Part shown: positions 10,450-21,854 of the stretch, one piece after another
Numbering within the stretch: position 1 is the stretch's first letter
Layout: the number at the start of each line of letters is the position of its first letter
From: Achatina immaculata
Lineage: Eukaryota > Mollusca > Gastropoda > Stylommatophora > Achatinidae
Reading direction: 5' to 3'
NCBI GenBank assembly: GCA_009760885.1
Contig: CM019693.1
Span: forward strand, 42,681,433 to 42,745,432
Length of the DNA: 64,000 bases
Program-made: the position numbers and the translations under genes
Notes under the pieces: generated by a model
Databases searched by the model: none
Seen by the model: the letters and a program-made list of their open reading frames with translations, nothing else
What the model was told of the DNA's origin: nothing

Positions 10450-10460
10450 GTATAGGGGAT

Positions 10461-12360
10461 AACTTTTAACTAATTATTTCCACGTAATTATGCGTATAAT
10501 GCCTCCAAATAGCTATAAATGTAAGAATATTTCATAAACGAAAAGCCTTTTTTTAAGGAAAAAAGATGTAGTGTGATGATTTTAGCTGATAATTTCGTAT
10601 TACTGTCCACCGGTTAGATTAGGACTGGCATCGATCGACTGGCGATATGTAGATCTACTGTCGTTTTTATCCGATCTCGTCACGTGATTATGTTGCATGT
10701 TCAGTTAAAAATAATACCTGAAATAACCTTCTAACTACTTCTCTAGCCCATCTAATAGTCTAAATCTACTTGGGATACATTCATGCACAGTGGTCTAGTC
10801 GTAGGGGGACATGTTTGCCTCTGAAGTCAAACAAAAATATTTTTTTTTACAATCGAAACGCTGTATTTTGACCCCTGTTGTTATGATACTTTCAAAATGA
10901 TGACAAAGGTCACTAGATATGCATACTAAACTGCTTACAATCAAAAGTTACACAGGGTTTTGAATGAAACGAAGCTAGGGTCCCAATCAAGACCTTGGAA
11001 AAATAGGGACCACTAGCACGGGAAGAACTAGCTATTATTTCTCGATTTCTCATGATCTCAACGGAAACAATCAGTCTAAATAAAGAAATATTCCAAATGT
11101 GTATATAATCCAAACTTGCAGTATTTGTCGTACAATAATACCCACGAGGCTCGTGAAAGTTTTCTTCTTTGGAAGAAAATAAGAACATCCTGACTGTCAC
11201 ATCAGCCAAAAGTTACTAGAGTTTGCAGCTGAAAGATTGATAACACACTAATCTCTTTCCTGTATGTTCTGTAGTCGGAGTTATTTGATGTAGGAATTTC
11301 CGATTAGCTGACAGTTTGTGGAATAAGCGAATACATAACGTGATGTACTTTTAACAAAATATTTGCCAGTTTACTGTTAAAAAATTGTCAGATGGATACA
11401 CAGACAACTACATAAGTGAGAGGCGGACACATGGAGAGAGAGACGGCCAGACAGTAAGAATAACACATATATAATGTTGTACTTTGTTGATTTTGTCGCA
11501 GGTACATACAGCTGTGGGAAATTCCGCTTGCGTGACATACGTTTTCTTCCTTTTTTTTTCTTGGTGTGTAAAAGTTTATGGGGAAAACGTGAAAATTTTA
11601 TGATTAATTTTGTTCCAGTAAAACGATCTCAGTATAGAGATGCATATTTGTCACGCGCACGATATTTCTTTGTTTCAGCAATAGCTGGTTTTGTTTAGGT
11701 AATAATTTCGCTTTATATCTTCTTGCATTTCTAAACTCTGTTATCTTTATCAGACTGTCATGAAACTGTTTTCTGGTTTCAGTGTAGCCATGGCCGTTCT
11801 CTAAAGAAGGTTTCAGGTTTTTCATGTGAAAATAATTCCTCAGAATCCGTTTTGATCGACAATGAAACCAGTCAGTATATGCATCGCAAGTCAGACAATC
11901 TAACAATTGTTTCGTTTGATCCTTTGATCTACTAAACCCTACAAAACGTCATGCAGTGAGAGTAGGGAAAGGGTAGGGGCTGGACTGAGGGTTTTGGTAG
12001 ATTGTTAATTTCGCTTTCTTCTTCATGCCTAAACTTGTAATAGCTTGTCGAGAGCATAGTTCGAGAACGTGTCGCGAGATTTACAGGAGAAATAATTACT
12101 TAGATAGTTTTCTTTTCTTCCTAAAAATATCCTCTTCATTATTATATTTTCATGTTTATGTGTCAAGTTACTGATATTGTTCTCTAGAGATCATGAACTT
12201 TGCTTGAGAAAAGCAGGTCGAGTTAAAAAAAACAACAACCCACACACATCTTGTTTTCATTTCTTATCTGTACAGTTGTGAGAAATACAATGTGTTTCCA
12301 TTATGATGTATATCATGAAACAATTGAATGAACTCAAATGATAGTTTAGTTAAACTTGAT
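10461..12360. other. 1.9 kb without a recognised gene
   Basis: Short frames only, with biased A/T-rich composition. A possible degenerate tRNA-like stretch (TGGTCTAGTCG then TTTGCCTCTGAAGTC) lies near 10,790-10,840, but no B box follows. Nothing else was recognised on either strand. Confidence 0.6.
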
Positions 12361-12688
12361 GGAACACTAGACACTCTTTTAGACAACACTACCTACACTA
12401 AAAAATTAGACATTCTCTTAGACAAGGCTAGTAACACTCAGACACTTAAGACAGCCAAGCTGTGATGCTGACCATATCAATCCTTTAAAGTGTTGTCAGG
12501 TCAAAGAAAATATGGGCATGAATATCATATCCTCAAATGCCTCTAATGCATTATAGAACTTGATTTTTTGTTGTTGACAAAACTAAGCAGTGCTTATATG
12601 CTTGAGACTCTATTAGACAAATAAGTAATATTCAGATACTTATATCCTTCCCATGCCGTTAAACGTCACATAGGGCTGGCAGAGTAGT

Positions 12689-13209
12689 TCACCACTTTTT
12701 CTTGTTTTCATCGAGCTTTTCAACCTCATCAAGGGATTTTATGCCTATTAATTTGGCTTCTATTAACAATGTCCTCTTTAGAGTTTCCCGTGGTCTGCCT
12801 CTTTTTCTTTGGCCTGTGTGTTCCACGTGATAGCTTATTTTGGGATTCTTTGATCGTTTCTTCTCATCACATGACCAACATATGTTCATCTCCTTTTCCT
12901 GATTACCCATGAGACTGGTTGTTGTTCGCTCATCTGTCTTATCTCTGCATTGTTCTTGAATTTGTTACACTTGATGATAAGTATTTTCCTTAAGCATTTG
13001 TTTTCAAAAGAGTCTAATTTATTGTCTATTTCTTTAGTTGATTTCCAGCTTTTGCATATGTTCTCAAGATTCTTGAAGATCGATGTTGCTTTTGCAATTC
13101 TAATTCTAACTTCCTTTCTGGTGTCACCATCCTGGTCTATGTAGCTGCCATGGTATGCAAATTGATTGACTTCTTCAATATCTGTCCCTTCTATGTGTAT
13201 TTTTCCATT
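12689..13209 (-). pseudogene. RTE-b copy 1: C-terminal part of the polyprotein
   Basis: Read on the minus strand across stops and frame changes, this has EEVNQFAYHGSYIDQDGDT, RIAKATSIFKNLENI, KLDSFENKCLRKIL, then a GHVMRRNDQRIPK stretch and a KRGRPRETLKRT tail. These are the usual late blocks of RTE-like proteins. The last 73 residues are in one frame (12,910-12,689). Confidence 0.72.
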
Positions 13210-13845
13210 TTAATTAATGGGAAGTTTCATTATTTTTGTTTTGTCCTTGTTAATTTCAAGTCCTATTTTGCTAGCCAGTGAAGACAGGCTATCTATTTTT
13301 TTCTTGCATGGATTCACATTATTACTGATAAGAGTTATGTTATCAGCAAAATCAAGATCTTCTAGGTGGGTCCTATGTACCCAATCAATACCTGTGTTAC
13401 CTGTGCAGCATTTTTTCATTATGAAATCTACTGCAATTCCAAAAAGCAAAGGAGATAGAATACATCCTTGTTTCACACCTGTTTCAATCTGGAACCATTC
13501 ACTCATCCCTTCTTCTATCTTGACTGCACAAACATATCCATTGTATAAGTCCTTAATGATGTTGACAGTTTTAGATGATATTCCATATAGACTTAAAATT
13601 CTCCACAATGAGTCTCTGTGCATATGCTATCAAATGCCTTTTTAAAGTCTATGAAGTTCAATATTAGCGGTTTATACATTTCAATATGTTCCTCAAGTAT
13701 TATTCTTAGAGTAAAGATCTGGTCGAGACAGCTTCTCCCTATTCGAAATCCTGCTTGTTCTTCTCTCATTGCAGTATCCACTATATCGTCTATTCAAAGT
13801 GACCTTGCAAAATACTTTAGACACAACTGATATTAAGGTTACTCC
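13210..13845 (-). pseudogene. RTE-b copy 1: reverse transcriptase core
   Basis: Two overlapping minus-strand frames (13,781-13,593 and 13,623-13,210) give EEQAGFRIGRSCLDQIFTLR, motif A (NFIDFKKAFDSI), motif B (GVKQGCILSPLLFGIA) and motif C as FADN, so the second catalytic Asp is replaced by Asn. The frame shifts just after motif A near 13,610. The copy at 35.9 kb has FADD at the same place. Confidence 0.8.
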
Positions 13846-14463
13846 TTAATTACTGTTAGTATTTTCTTCTTGTAGGCTGTGGCTGTTTATCTTTCTGAGT
13901 ATTGATTTCCTGTGTTTGCTTTTCAGTTTTAGTTTTATTTTCCCTATACACAGATTGTTATCACTGTTAACATCTGCACCCCTATATGCCCTTACATCTA
14001 TCAGAGATGTTCTGTATTGCTTTCTAATACAAAAATGATCTATGTGGTTTCTAGTTCTATCATCTGGAGATATCCACGTTGTTTTATGTATCTCTTTGTG
14101 TGGAAATGTTGTGCCTCCAATGACCATGCCCTCTGTTAGACATGTTTCAATTAATCTTTCTCCGTTCTAATTTACCATGTCAGTTCCTTCTTTCCCCATT
14201 ACATTTTCAATGTTGGTGTTATCTTTCCCTACCTTAGCGTTTAAGTCCTCCATATCAATTAGGATGTCGTGTTTAGGGACTTTGTTAATGATTTGTTGTA
14301 ACTGGTGACAGAAATCGTCTTTTACCTCATCATCTGCATCGTTCGTGGATGCACAACACTGTAGTATTGTCATTCTTTTGTGTCTTAGGTTGAATCGTGC
14401 TCTTATTATACGATTGTTCACTGGCTCACCTTCTACAAGGCTCTTTGCTGTTAGATTTGACAT
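13846..14463 (-). pseudogene. RTE-b copy 1: endonuclease domain fragment
   Basis: Two minus-strand frames show the late half of an apurinic-type endonuclease: KHDILIDMEDLNAKVGKDN (the usual GDFNAKVG reads EDLNAKVG), VIGGTTFPHKEIHKTTW, NHIDHFCI and GADVNSDNNL (the usual SDHNL reads SDNNL). A stop near 14,165 divides them. Loss of the catalytic His and the altered GDFN motif show long decay. Confidence 0.78.
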
Positions 14464-15180
14464 AATTATACCTACCCCCTCTTGATGTTTCCCGTCTCTG
14501 CCTGAATGTATTATTAACTTACTTATTTCATTCAGATACTAGAGACTGTTAAATAAATAAGCAGTGCTCAAACACTGGAGACTACCTTACACAACTAAGC
14601 AATATTCAGACACTATAAACAGTCTTACACAAGTAAGCAATTTTCAGACATTATAGACAAACTTACACAAGTAAGCAATTTTCAGACACCATAGACAATC
14701 TTACACAAGTAAGCAATTTTCAGACACTATAGACAATCTTATACAAGTAAGCAATTTTCAGACACTATAGACAATCTTACACAAGTAAGCAATTTTCAGA
14801 CACTATAAACAATCTTACACAACTAACCAGTATTCTGACACTAGAGACAATCTTACACAGCTAAATAATATTCAGTCCCTATAGACAATCTTACACAACT
14901 AACCAATATTCAGACACTAGAGACAATCTTACACAACTAAGTAATATTCAGTACCTATAGACAATCTTACACAAGTAAACAATATTCAGACACTATAGAC
15001 AATCTTACACAACTAAGTAATATTCAAACACTATAGACAATCTTACACAAATAAGTAATATTCAGACACTATAGACAATCTTACACAAATAAGTAAAACT
15101 CTAGAGACTATTATACACAAGTAAGTAATACACTACAAACTATCTAATATTCTAGAGACTCTCTTACACAAATAAGAAAT

Positions 15181-16825
15181 GCTCATCTGTTCCTCTCCAC
15201 AGATTACTCTCATCTTATTGTTAGAAAAAGGAAACTACAACATGGGTAGAAGACAAAGTTTTATTTTCATCAGCATAACCAGCATATGTTACATATTTTC
15301 ACTCTTATCACATAGCAACCACATTTATAATGTATCATTTCATAAACATAAACAAATAATTTTAGGTTATTAATTTAAACAGCATATTGTACACATTTTT
15401 CTTGAAGTTGCTAAGCGTAGTTGTACAACAGGGTAAAAGAGTCCTGCACAGTGGTCACTCATTATTATTATTATTGATAACAATGTTTCTACGGCAAGAA
15501 CTGTGGTACAAAATATGCTTCAGTTATAGTTCTTCTACATATCAAGTTTAAAACAAAGTGAAAAAGGAAAAACCAAATCAGCTGAAAGCATTTGAGTAGA
15601 GAATTTTTCCAGCTGGGTGTACAAACTTGCCAAGCATAAAAAAATATAGGACTACAACATATTCAAAATATACATTGCAAACATGGGAAAAAAATGTAAA
15701 AAAAGTCTTCGGTATATTTCCCTTGAAAAAACTGTAGTGTCAAGTGCTGAAAAGTTAGCAAGGGTCTTGAAGCAGAAGTAGATTTTATAAGCCTAAGCCT
15801 TTCCTAGGCCAGGCCCTGTGTCAAAGATTTATTAGACAAACCAGTTTTGGTATGGCAAACCTGTGTGAATGTTTCATTTGACAAGTGGCCGTATTGGAAA
15901 ATAATTTTATTATTATTTCATGCAGGAAAATAGAATTTATTAAGTTCTTTGTCAGTTCATGAATAAAATTGTCTTTTATAAATTAGAACACAAAAATAAA
16001 TGTCAAAATATTATTTTAAAAAATGCAAATGAAGCGGTAAAAAAAAAAACAACTCTGATGAAATCTTAAGTTTGTGCAAATAGATAGAAACGTGTTAAGG
16101 AAATAGAAAAGTGTTAAGGAAAAGAAGAGAGAAAATGAAGAAGAAAAAAGAAACAGATTAATGTTGAGAGATAAAAGGAAGAGAAAAGATGCAGGGGATA
16201 TTTCAGTGCTTAAAACTGGAAATAAGGAGGGGGGAGAGAGAGGAGAGAGAGAAGGAACGAACAAACATACTTTTATTTCAAAGGGTTAAGAATTGGGCAC
16301 GCAAGCCCGTCTAACATTCTGCCCTTCATCATACAGCTTTCACTCAGTCACAGTCATTCAGTGTGTGTTAATGAGCATAATGAGCATGAAGAAGCAATTA
16401 AATGATTATATAAATAAATAATAAACTGTCTCTTGTCCCTATACTCTCCACTCTGATGTATGTAACTATATGAAATAAACCTGTATTCTTACATTCACTC
16501 AAAACTAACAAATTTATAGAAAAGCAGTATAGAAAAATACAACAGTCAGGTCATACTTTAAACTACTTTAGGCTTTGATAGCATATATATATATATGTGT
16601 GTGGGTGTGTATAAAAGTATATATATGCATATAAATTATATATATTATTTTCATCTACAAAAGTATATGCAGATACATATATTCACAGACAAATGCAAGT
16701 AATACCACAAATATACAAACACATGCACCATTTATATATATACACAAATACGAGTATTTATGTATACGTATAAACATATGCGGTCACATATGCACATATA
16801 CACGTACACACATATAGTGCATATT
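15181..16825. other. 1.6 kb without a recognised gene
   Basis: A/T-rich sequence with an ATT run near 15,460, a purine-rich stretch at 16,070-16,265 and TA/CA-rich microsatellite sequence at about 16,580-16,820. No convincing coding frame. Confidence 0.6.
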
Positions 16826-17160
16826 CAGTCATTTGCATGTCCCTTGCGGAACTGTGCCTCCCTAACAGCTCTCCTGTACGCCTCTTGGTTGTAAGCAAGA
16901 TACCTGCTGCAGATACATCCATTCGCAAATCATCAACGATGTCTTGCAGCCATCTTTTCAGTGGTATTCCCCTCTTTCTATTTTCCTATTCAAGGCTCAT
17001 TCAAGGCTGTCTTCTCTAAATTCCCATGGCGTTTAATATGTCCAAAATATTTTAGTTTTCTCTGTTTAGTCTTCTTTAATAGCCAGCCTTATTCAATATT
17101 AAGTTCTTGTAGTATGGATATATTTATTCTTTTTGTGTCCATGATGTCTGAATGAATCTT
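16826..17160 (-). pseudogene. 3' fragment of a non-LTR element (C-terminal tail)
   Basis: Read on the minus strand with frame changes: KLKYFGHIKRHGNLEKT then a GIPLKRWLQDIVDD stretch and a tail with LLGRH and MQMTE. This is the common ending of RTE-type polyproteins (tracking a FGH-R-sLEK block, then a WLDDI block). A second copy of the last 125 bp lies at 21,296-21,425. Both lack the rest of the element. Confidence 0.6.
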
Positions 17161-17565
17161 CTATAGCATTTACATTCAAAGGCATTTATACACACATATA
17201 CATATATACATATACACATCATATATATATATATCTACTGTGACAGCATATGTTTATGTGTATACCTGCCTATGTGTGGGGGTAGAAATCAGTGAGAATG
17301 ATAAAAATGTCCCAAATGAAAGGGATTAAATATTTCTATTAGAAGAGAAACTATTAAGTTTATTTATTTACATTTAAAGATCAACTTTCTGCTCAAAGTT
17401 CATTTGTACAGTGGGGAAAGAAATCAACCGCGTTATAAGAATCCATTCTGCCGTATTTGTGAACAGTGATAAAATGGGACCTACAGGCTGTCTGTGTTAA
17501 ATACATGTCCGTGTTCTACAGAACATCGCTGTATCGGGTCACATATTAAGTAAGTCTATACTTCA
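17161..17565. repeat. TA/CA-rich microsatellite stretch and spacer
   Basis: Alternating TATACACACATATACA-like sequence at about 17,170-17,235, then A/T-rich spacer up to the broken protease-like copy. No gene seen. Confidence 0.6.
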
Positions 17566-18436
17566 GGCTACAGTGTAATCCATCGGGTTATGAACTAAGG
17601 AGTTATTGGTACAGAAACCTACACTGACTCGCCTGATGCAACCATTAGGATAAGACAAGGCCACAACTGGTCTTTCTGAGGCTAAGTAAATTATTGAAAG
17701 GATGAGTTAGTGGAATCCTTTTGCTACTTAAAAACATGTAACTATTATTACATTTATCTATCATATTCGTCAGTCTGTCAATCAAATACATGTCATGAGT
17801 CACATACATCACCTCTCTGGAGCCTTCTTCTGTACAATCCACACTAGACGCTCCATGGAGTTTGACAACACCAGGACATGTATCAGGTGTACGACCTTTG
17901 TCAAAGAAAAAATAGCACGTGCTGTGCTCTCCCTCAAACTCGTCATAGACAACTTGGGCCGATGTGCTAATGTAGATGCTAGCAAATTCTGTTTTTGGCT
18001 TCCGTGAAACTTCACATTTCTTACATGAGCAGGTCTTAAACTCGCGGCTGTTTCTGGCCACTTTCGACACAACGCCAGTCCCTTTCACCATTATGTTCCT
18101 GCTGCCGTCATCATAACAGAAGTCAAGCTGCTCACCACCAGGCCAAGACTCAGGTCTCCTACCACTGATATATTTGACTGACACTCGGACAATCAGTTTT
18201 GATTTGGCTCTAAAAAGCTCCAGTGTCTCGAACCAACGGTTATGAGGGATCATACACCTGTCATTTAACTCGTCTACAGGTAGAAAATTCTGATTACTTG
18301 AATTCTCACAGATGTCGTAATGTCGATGAAGTTGTCCCTCGAATTCAACTGGTTCTGGTAGACAGATACAGATATCATTACAACTATAGTCTTGACAGAT
18401 AGAAGAAGTACAACTACACATAGATATGGTATACAT
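17566..18436 (-). pseudogene. trypsin-fold-like secreted protein, inactive truncated paralogue
   Basis: A 263-residue minus-strand frame (18,436-17,645) is clearly related to the frame at 21,855-23,011: shared blocks include VRVSVKYISGRRPESWP, the Cys pairs CSCKKC, VVYDEFEGEHSTCYFFFDKG, PDTCPGV and YVTHDMYLIDRL. The position of the proposed catalytic His reads Gln (TSAQVV, residue 161), from CAC to CAA. The Asp (215) is kept. After residue about 262 the frame ends, but the next frame continues the homology (LSYPNGCIRRVSVGFCT) to near 17,585, so one frameshift is present; the region of the catalytic Ser is not recognisable below that. A possible splice acceptor (TCTATCTGTCAAG) lies at about 18,392. 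Role unknown; it is at best a pseudo-enzyme and more likely a pseudogene. Confidence 0.65.
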
Positions 18437-18570
18437 ATTCGTTAGTTTAATTTATAATATAATATTGTCCCTCAATATTGATAGCATTTGAAAAAAATGT
18501 ACAGTGGTATAAAATTTACGTAAGGACATGATATGTATATGTACTTATTCTTATAGGCAGGATGTCTTGC
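18437..18570. other. short spacer upstream of the protease-like paralogue
   Basis: A/T-rich sequence between the open frame and the RTE-b fragment. No promoter elements were recognised; the coding start may lie in another exon further upstream. Confidence 0.4.
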
Positions 18571-19040
18571 GTCTTACATCCTTCCCGTGCCGTTAAATAC
18601 AACATATGGCTCGCATGGTAGCTCGCTAAGTTTTCCTGTTTTCGGGGAGCTTTTCAACCTCAAGGGATTTTATGCCTCTCTTTTGACCTCTCTTAACAAT
18701 GTTCTCTTTAAAGTTTAACCCTGTCGACCTCTTTTTCTTCGGCCTGTTGTTCCACCTGATAGCTTGTTTTGGGATTCTCTGACTGTTTGTCCTCAACACA
18801 TGACCGATAGATGTCCATATTCTTTTTTTCTGATCACCCACGAGACAAGTTGTTCGCTCATCGGCATTATCTCTGCGTTGTTCTTGAATTCGTTCCACTT
18901 AATGCCAAGTATTTTACTTAGGTATTTGTTTTCAAAAGAGTCTAATTTCTTGTTTATTTCTTTAGTTGTTTTCCAAAGCAGGATATATGTGAGAGCATTC
19001 ATAATTGCACGCTGTTCACTTTGACAATCAACGAACCATA
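18571..19040 (-). mobile_element. RTE-like element, family b, copy 2 (3' fragment)
   Basis: The minus strand carries only the last part of the polyprotein: NKKLDSFENKYLSKILGIKWNE, SWVIRKK, QRIPKQAIRWNNR, then the 3' end GGCACGGGAAGGATGTAAGA. It matches copies at 12.7 kb and 36.3 kb. The 5' end stops abruptly near 19,035 and the fragment is broken by several stops. No target duplication was found by eye. Confidence 0.75.
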
Positions 19041-20129
19041 CCTGACATGTCGGCGTCAGGGTTGGTGAGCCATTGCTGATCAAACCCTGTCACTCTCCTC
19101 CGTTGGTACACCAAGTAACAGGCCTAACCTGTCTAACGGGAAAGGGAACGTCATAGTCCCCAAGGTGGTGGAGTCTGCAAAAGTAGCGTGGCACATCATA
19201 GTGAATACTTTTTAGCTGCACTCCGGGACTGAAAAATAGCTGCCGTTGTAGGAAATAGATTAACTCATAGTTACCTGGGTTGGTTGGCAATCCTAAGAGT
19301 AGGAATAATGGGTCAGTTACCGGTCAATTTTCAGAGGTGCGCAACTCTGAGAGAAAATTGGTTTACTGGCCCAGTATATAAACATAACATGAGAGAATTT
19401 TAATCCGTCTGGATTTTATAAGCTTCAAATAGTATTGGTGGCCGTTAAGGGTCATCATCATCATTAAAACTTAATAATATTAATATCTAAAGATATTATT
19501 TGTTCCTAGAAAGGGGAGTTTAAAAAGCTTGTTGAATTAATTGCCAGATGACAGTCCTATATCTGAACATTCAAGGAGAGTAACTTCTAAATCGGCTTAA
19601 CATTATTTTGAAGATCCCAAATAAAATTCAAAATGAAATGATTTCTCTTCTCTACCGGGCTACAGAAAGAAATACTTTTTACGGTACTGAAAGCTAAATG
19701 TAGCATGGTTACAGACCGCACTCCAGGTATACGTCATATTGAACAACTAACATCATTTTCAAGTCCAAGAGATATCAATATTCATGAGCTTTTTTTAAAA
19801 TTTAATTCCCGTAGAAGCCACTGCAGACTCAGTGTTAATTAAATGTAATCTTAGAAAATTGTCAGACATGCATATTTCAATCGCAGACATGCATGGCGGT
19901 CAGGGTTACAACAATGGATCAAATATGAAAGAAGAACATAGTTTAAAGTTCAAAATTCAGATTCCGACTTCACTGCATTTGGGACAACCCGATATATGCT
20001 CCCCCATATGCCGCAGCATCCATCCAAAGGTATGTTTGCTAATAGTTCCTGTCAAATGTTGGTTGTTTACAATGCGTTTTCTGCCACACACAGTTCGGAT
20101 TTCCTGCCTGCACCTTTAATTTAGCCTAG
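19041..20129. other. 1.1 kb without a recognised gene
   Basis: Includes a minus-strand frame of 66 codons (19,290-19,090) with no recognisable domain and a plus-strand frame of 95 codons (19,832-20,119) that is also unassigned. I do not call either as a gene. Confidence 0.5.
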
Positions 20130-20620
20130 CTCTAACAGTCTCTTCACAGCTACATTGTTCTTCCATTCCCTTTCTTCATTTTCCCGCAGTTTGTCCAGAA
20201 CAGCCTTAGCAATTCCCCCCCCCCCCCCCCCCGCTTTTCTTTGTCCATTGACAGTCTGCCATTTATTTTAGCTTGTCCAGCAGGACAGTCTGCCACATCA
20301 TTGCCATGTACTCTCACATGCCCTGGACAGTAAAGTCACGTTAGGCTTGTCACAGCTGACTTTTTTAACAGTTGAACCCATTTTTTGCGAAGCAGTTTCT
20401 TCTCAGTCTTTCGAAGCATACTCTGTGAATCTGTCACAATGACACCAATAACAAAATGCATCACGAGCACTCTAACCATTCCACTGCCGCCGACACGGCC
20501 TCAATTTCCATTCTCATGCTTGATGTGCTGACTTCAAAGTCTCCCGAACCCTAGGTCACTACTCTTCCATTTCTGTAGGCAACAAAACCCCAACCACTTC
20601 TGCTGTTCCGAGTCACTGAG
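20130..20620 (-). pseudogene. RNase H domain relic of a non-LTR element
   Basis: Read on the minus strand with stops and shifts: DGSVTRNSRSGWGFVAY-like start (GSVTRNSRSGWGF is visible), MRMEIEAVSAAVEW (Glu block), VTDSQSMLRKTEKK (Asp block), then CPGHVRVHGNDVAD (His/Asp block). These are the four RNase H blocks in order. Sequence differs from the I-like family elsewhere in the window, so this is a separate element. A C18-19 run near 20,214-20,232 sits in it. No reverse transcriptase was found next to it. Confidence 0.65.
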
Positions 20621-20624
20621 CCAT

Positions 20625-20651
20625 ATATATATATATATATATATAGTATAT

Positions 20652-20699
<48 letters not shown>
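20625..20699. repeat. (TA)n microsatellite
   Basis: Two nearly perfect TA runs separated by TAGTATATTATATTATA. Confidence 0.95.
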
Positions 20700-20701
<2 letters not shown>

Positions 20702-21295
20702 CAGTGTTGGAAGACCCACAGTAATGATGGATGATATCTTTAATCCAAAGTTCAACTGCTCCCTGTACCCAGTCTCGACACTCACGGCCCTTCTGTAACC
20801 TTTGTTAGCTGAGGTCGATCCTGTACCCGTAAGCAGTCATCATCTTTAGGCACTTCATCTAGACTGCAAAATCCTAGATGCTGCAGCAGAATCTAATAAG
20901 GACATCCAGAAATTCAACGTTTCAGAGACTTGAATCCAAGAGCTTTTGTTTTAATCCTTTGTTTTTTGTCAGTCTCGCAGATTAAATATCAGTGACGTCA
21001 GTGATGCTGGAATGTAATCTAGGGGAGTTTTATTTTATTTTTAAACAGTTCGGAAATTGTCATTTTCTCAAGTTCAGCACTGCTCTGGTGAACCCTTAAA
21101 AGTCATACGTATTTCAGGTCTAACGTCCAAACCACGGAAGTTCACCTGGTGGGATCTAGAACCGAAGGCATTCGTCCTTTGAGATATTCTATTGACAAAT
21201 TTTATTATTTTATTTTTTTAAATAGAAATTGATGATGATGAGTCAATGGATAAAATGGATAGATTAGTCAGTCTAGGAAATATACCAAATAACTC
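20700..21295. other. 0.6 kb without a recognised gene
   Basis: No coding frame or repeat recognised between the TA run and the LINE fragment. Confidence 0.5.
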
Positions 21296-21425
21296 AGCCA
21301 GTCATCTGCATGTCCCTGGTGGAACTTTGCCTCCCTAACAGCTCTCCTGTAGGCCTGTTGGTTGAAAGCAAGATGCCCTGCTGCTGATGCATCCATTTGC
21401 AGATCACCAACGATGTCTTGCAGTT
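21296..21425 (-). pseudogene. 3' LINE fragment, second copy
   Basis: About 125 bp very similar to 16,826-16,945, including GCCTCCCTAACAGCTCTCCT and ATGTCTTGCAG at the same spacing. It ends sharply at ATGTCTTGCAG, whereas the other copy goes on for 200 bp. Confidence 0.6.
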
Positions 21426-21570
21426 AAGTTACTTTTACTGCTCTGCAGGTTAATGAATATCTACCAAACTACTATGGAGTAGGAGAATTCAGTATAAAAT
21501 CATTTACATTCAGTACTTACTTTGAGGGGGGGGGTAGTAAGAAGGGAAGAGAGAGACAAAGAGAAGGGGG

Positions 21571-21600
21571 TGAAGAGAGAGAGAGAGAGAGAGAGAGAGG
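21571..21600. repeat. (GA)n microsatellite in a purine-rich stretch
   Basis: GAGAGA run with G7-G9 homopolymers on both sides (21,525-21,655), just downstream of the protease-like exon. Confidence 0.9.
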
Positions 21601-21854
21601 AAAGGAAGGAAAAAAAAGAAGATTGGTTAAAGAAAATAATTGGATGGGGGGGGGGTGCTAGGGAGAAACACGTAGATATAAAAATGGGTTAAAATGTGGA
21701 AAGTATACAGATATTATATTACTATTCGAATGAAAAAAACTTGATCTGAGTAGAAAGAGAAGAAAAGGAAGAAACAGATGAATAATGTTTATGTATAACA
21801 AAGCAGTTAACATGCGCAAGCAACAAGAGGAAAGAAAAAATAGAAAACTTTTAC

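Larger units (their letters stand above)
12641..14529 (-). mobile_element. RTE-like element, family b, copy 1, internally deleted
   Basis: The insertion is bounded by an 11-bp direct repeat ATTCAGATACT at 12,630-12,640 and 14,530-14,540. On the minus strand it reads endonuclease, then the middle and C-terminal parts of the reverse transcriptase, then a short 3' end with GGCATGGGAAGGATATAAG. The region between the endonuclease and the VSKVFCK block of the reverse transcriptase is missing (junction near 13,840). Relatives lie at 18,575-19,040 and 34,672-36,750 and share the 3' end. Confidence 0.85.
12365..15180. repeat. 38-bp minisatellite, split by an RTE-like insertion
   Basis: Units of the form CAGACACTATAGACAATCTT then ACACAAGTAAGCAATTTT repeat at 38-bp spacing from about 14,530 to 15,175 (around 17 copies, e.g. 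14721, 14759, 14797). Degenerate units also occur at 12,365-12,455 and 12,600-12,640. The gap is the retrotransposon at 12,641-14,529, which duplicated ATTCAGATACT on both sides. The array therefore predates the insertion. Confidence 0.85.

Noticed and set aside
10790..10840. tRNA-like A-box and anticodon-like stretch
   Set aside because: No B box or pairing stems follow, only T-rich sequence.
14530..15175. CRISPR array
   Set aside because: The repeats are contiguous 38-bp units with no unique spacers, and the genome is eukaryotic. The same holds for the 30-, 31- and 40-bp arrays.
16016..16264. 82-codon minus-strand frame rich in Ser, Leu and Phe
   Set aside because: Complement of a purine-rich low-complexity stretch; no domain or splice signals.
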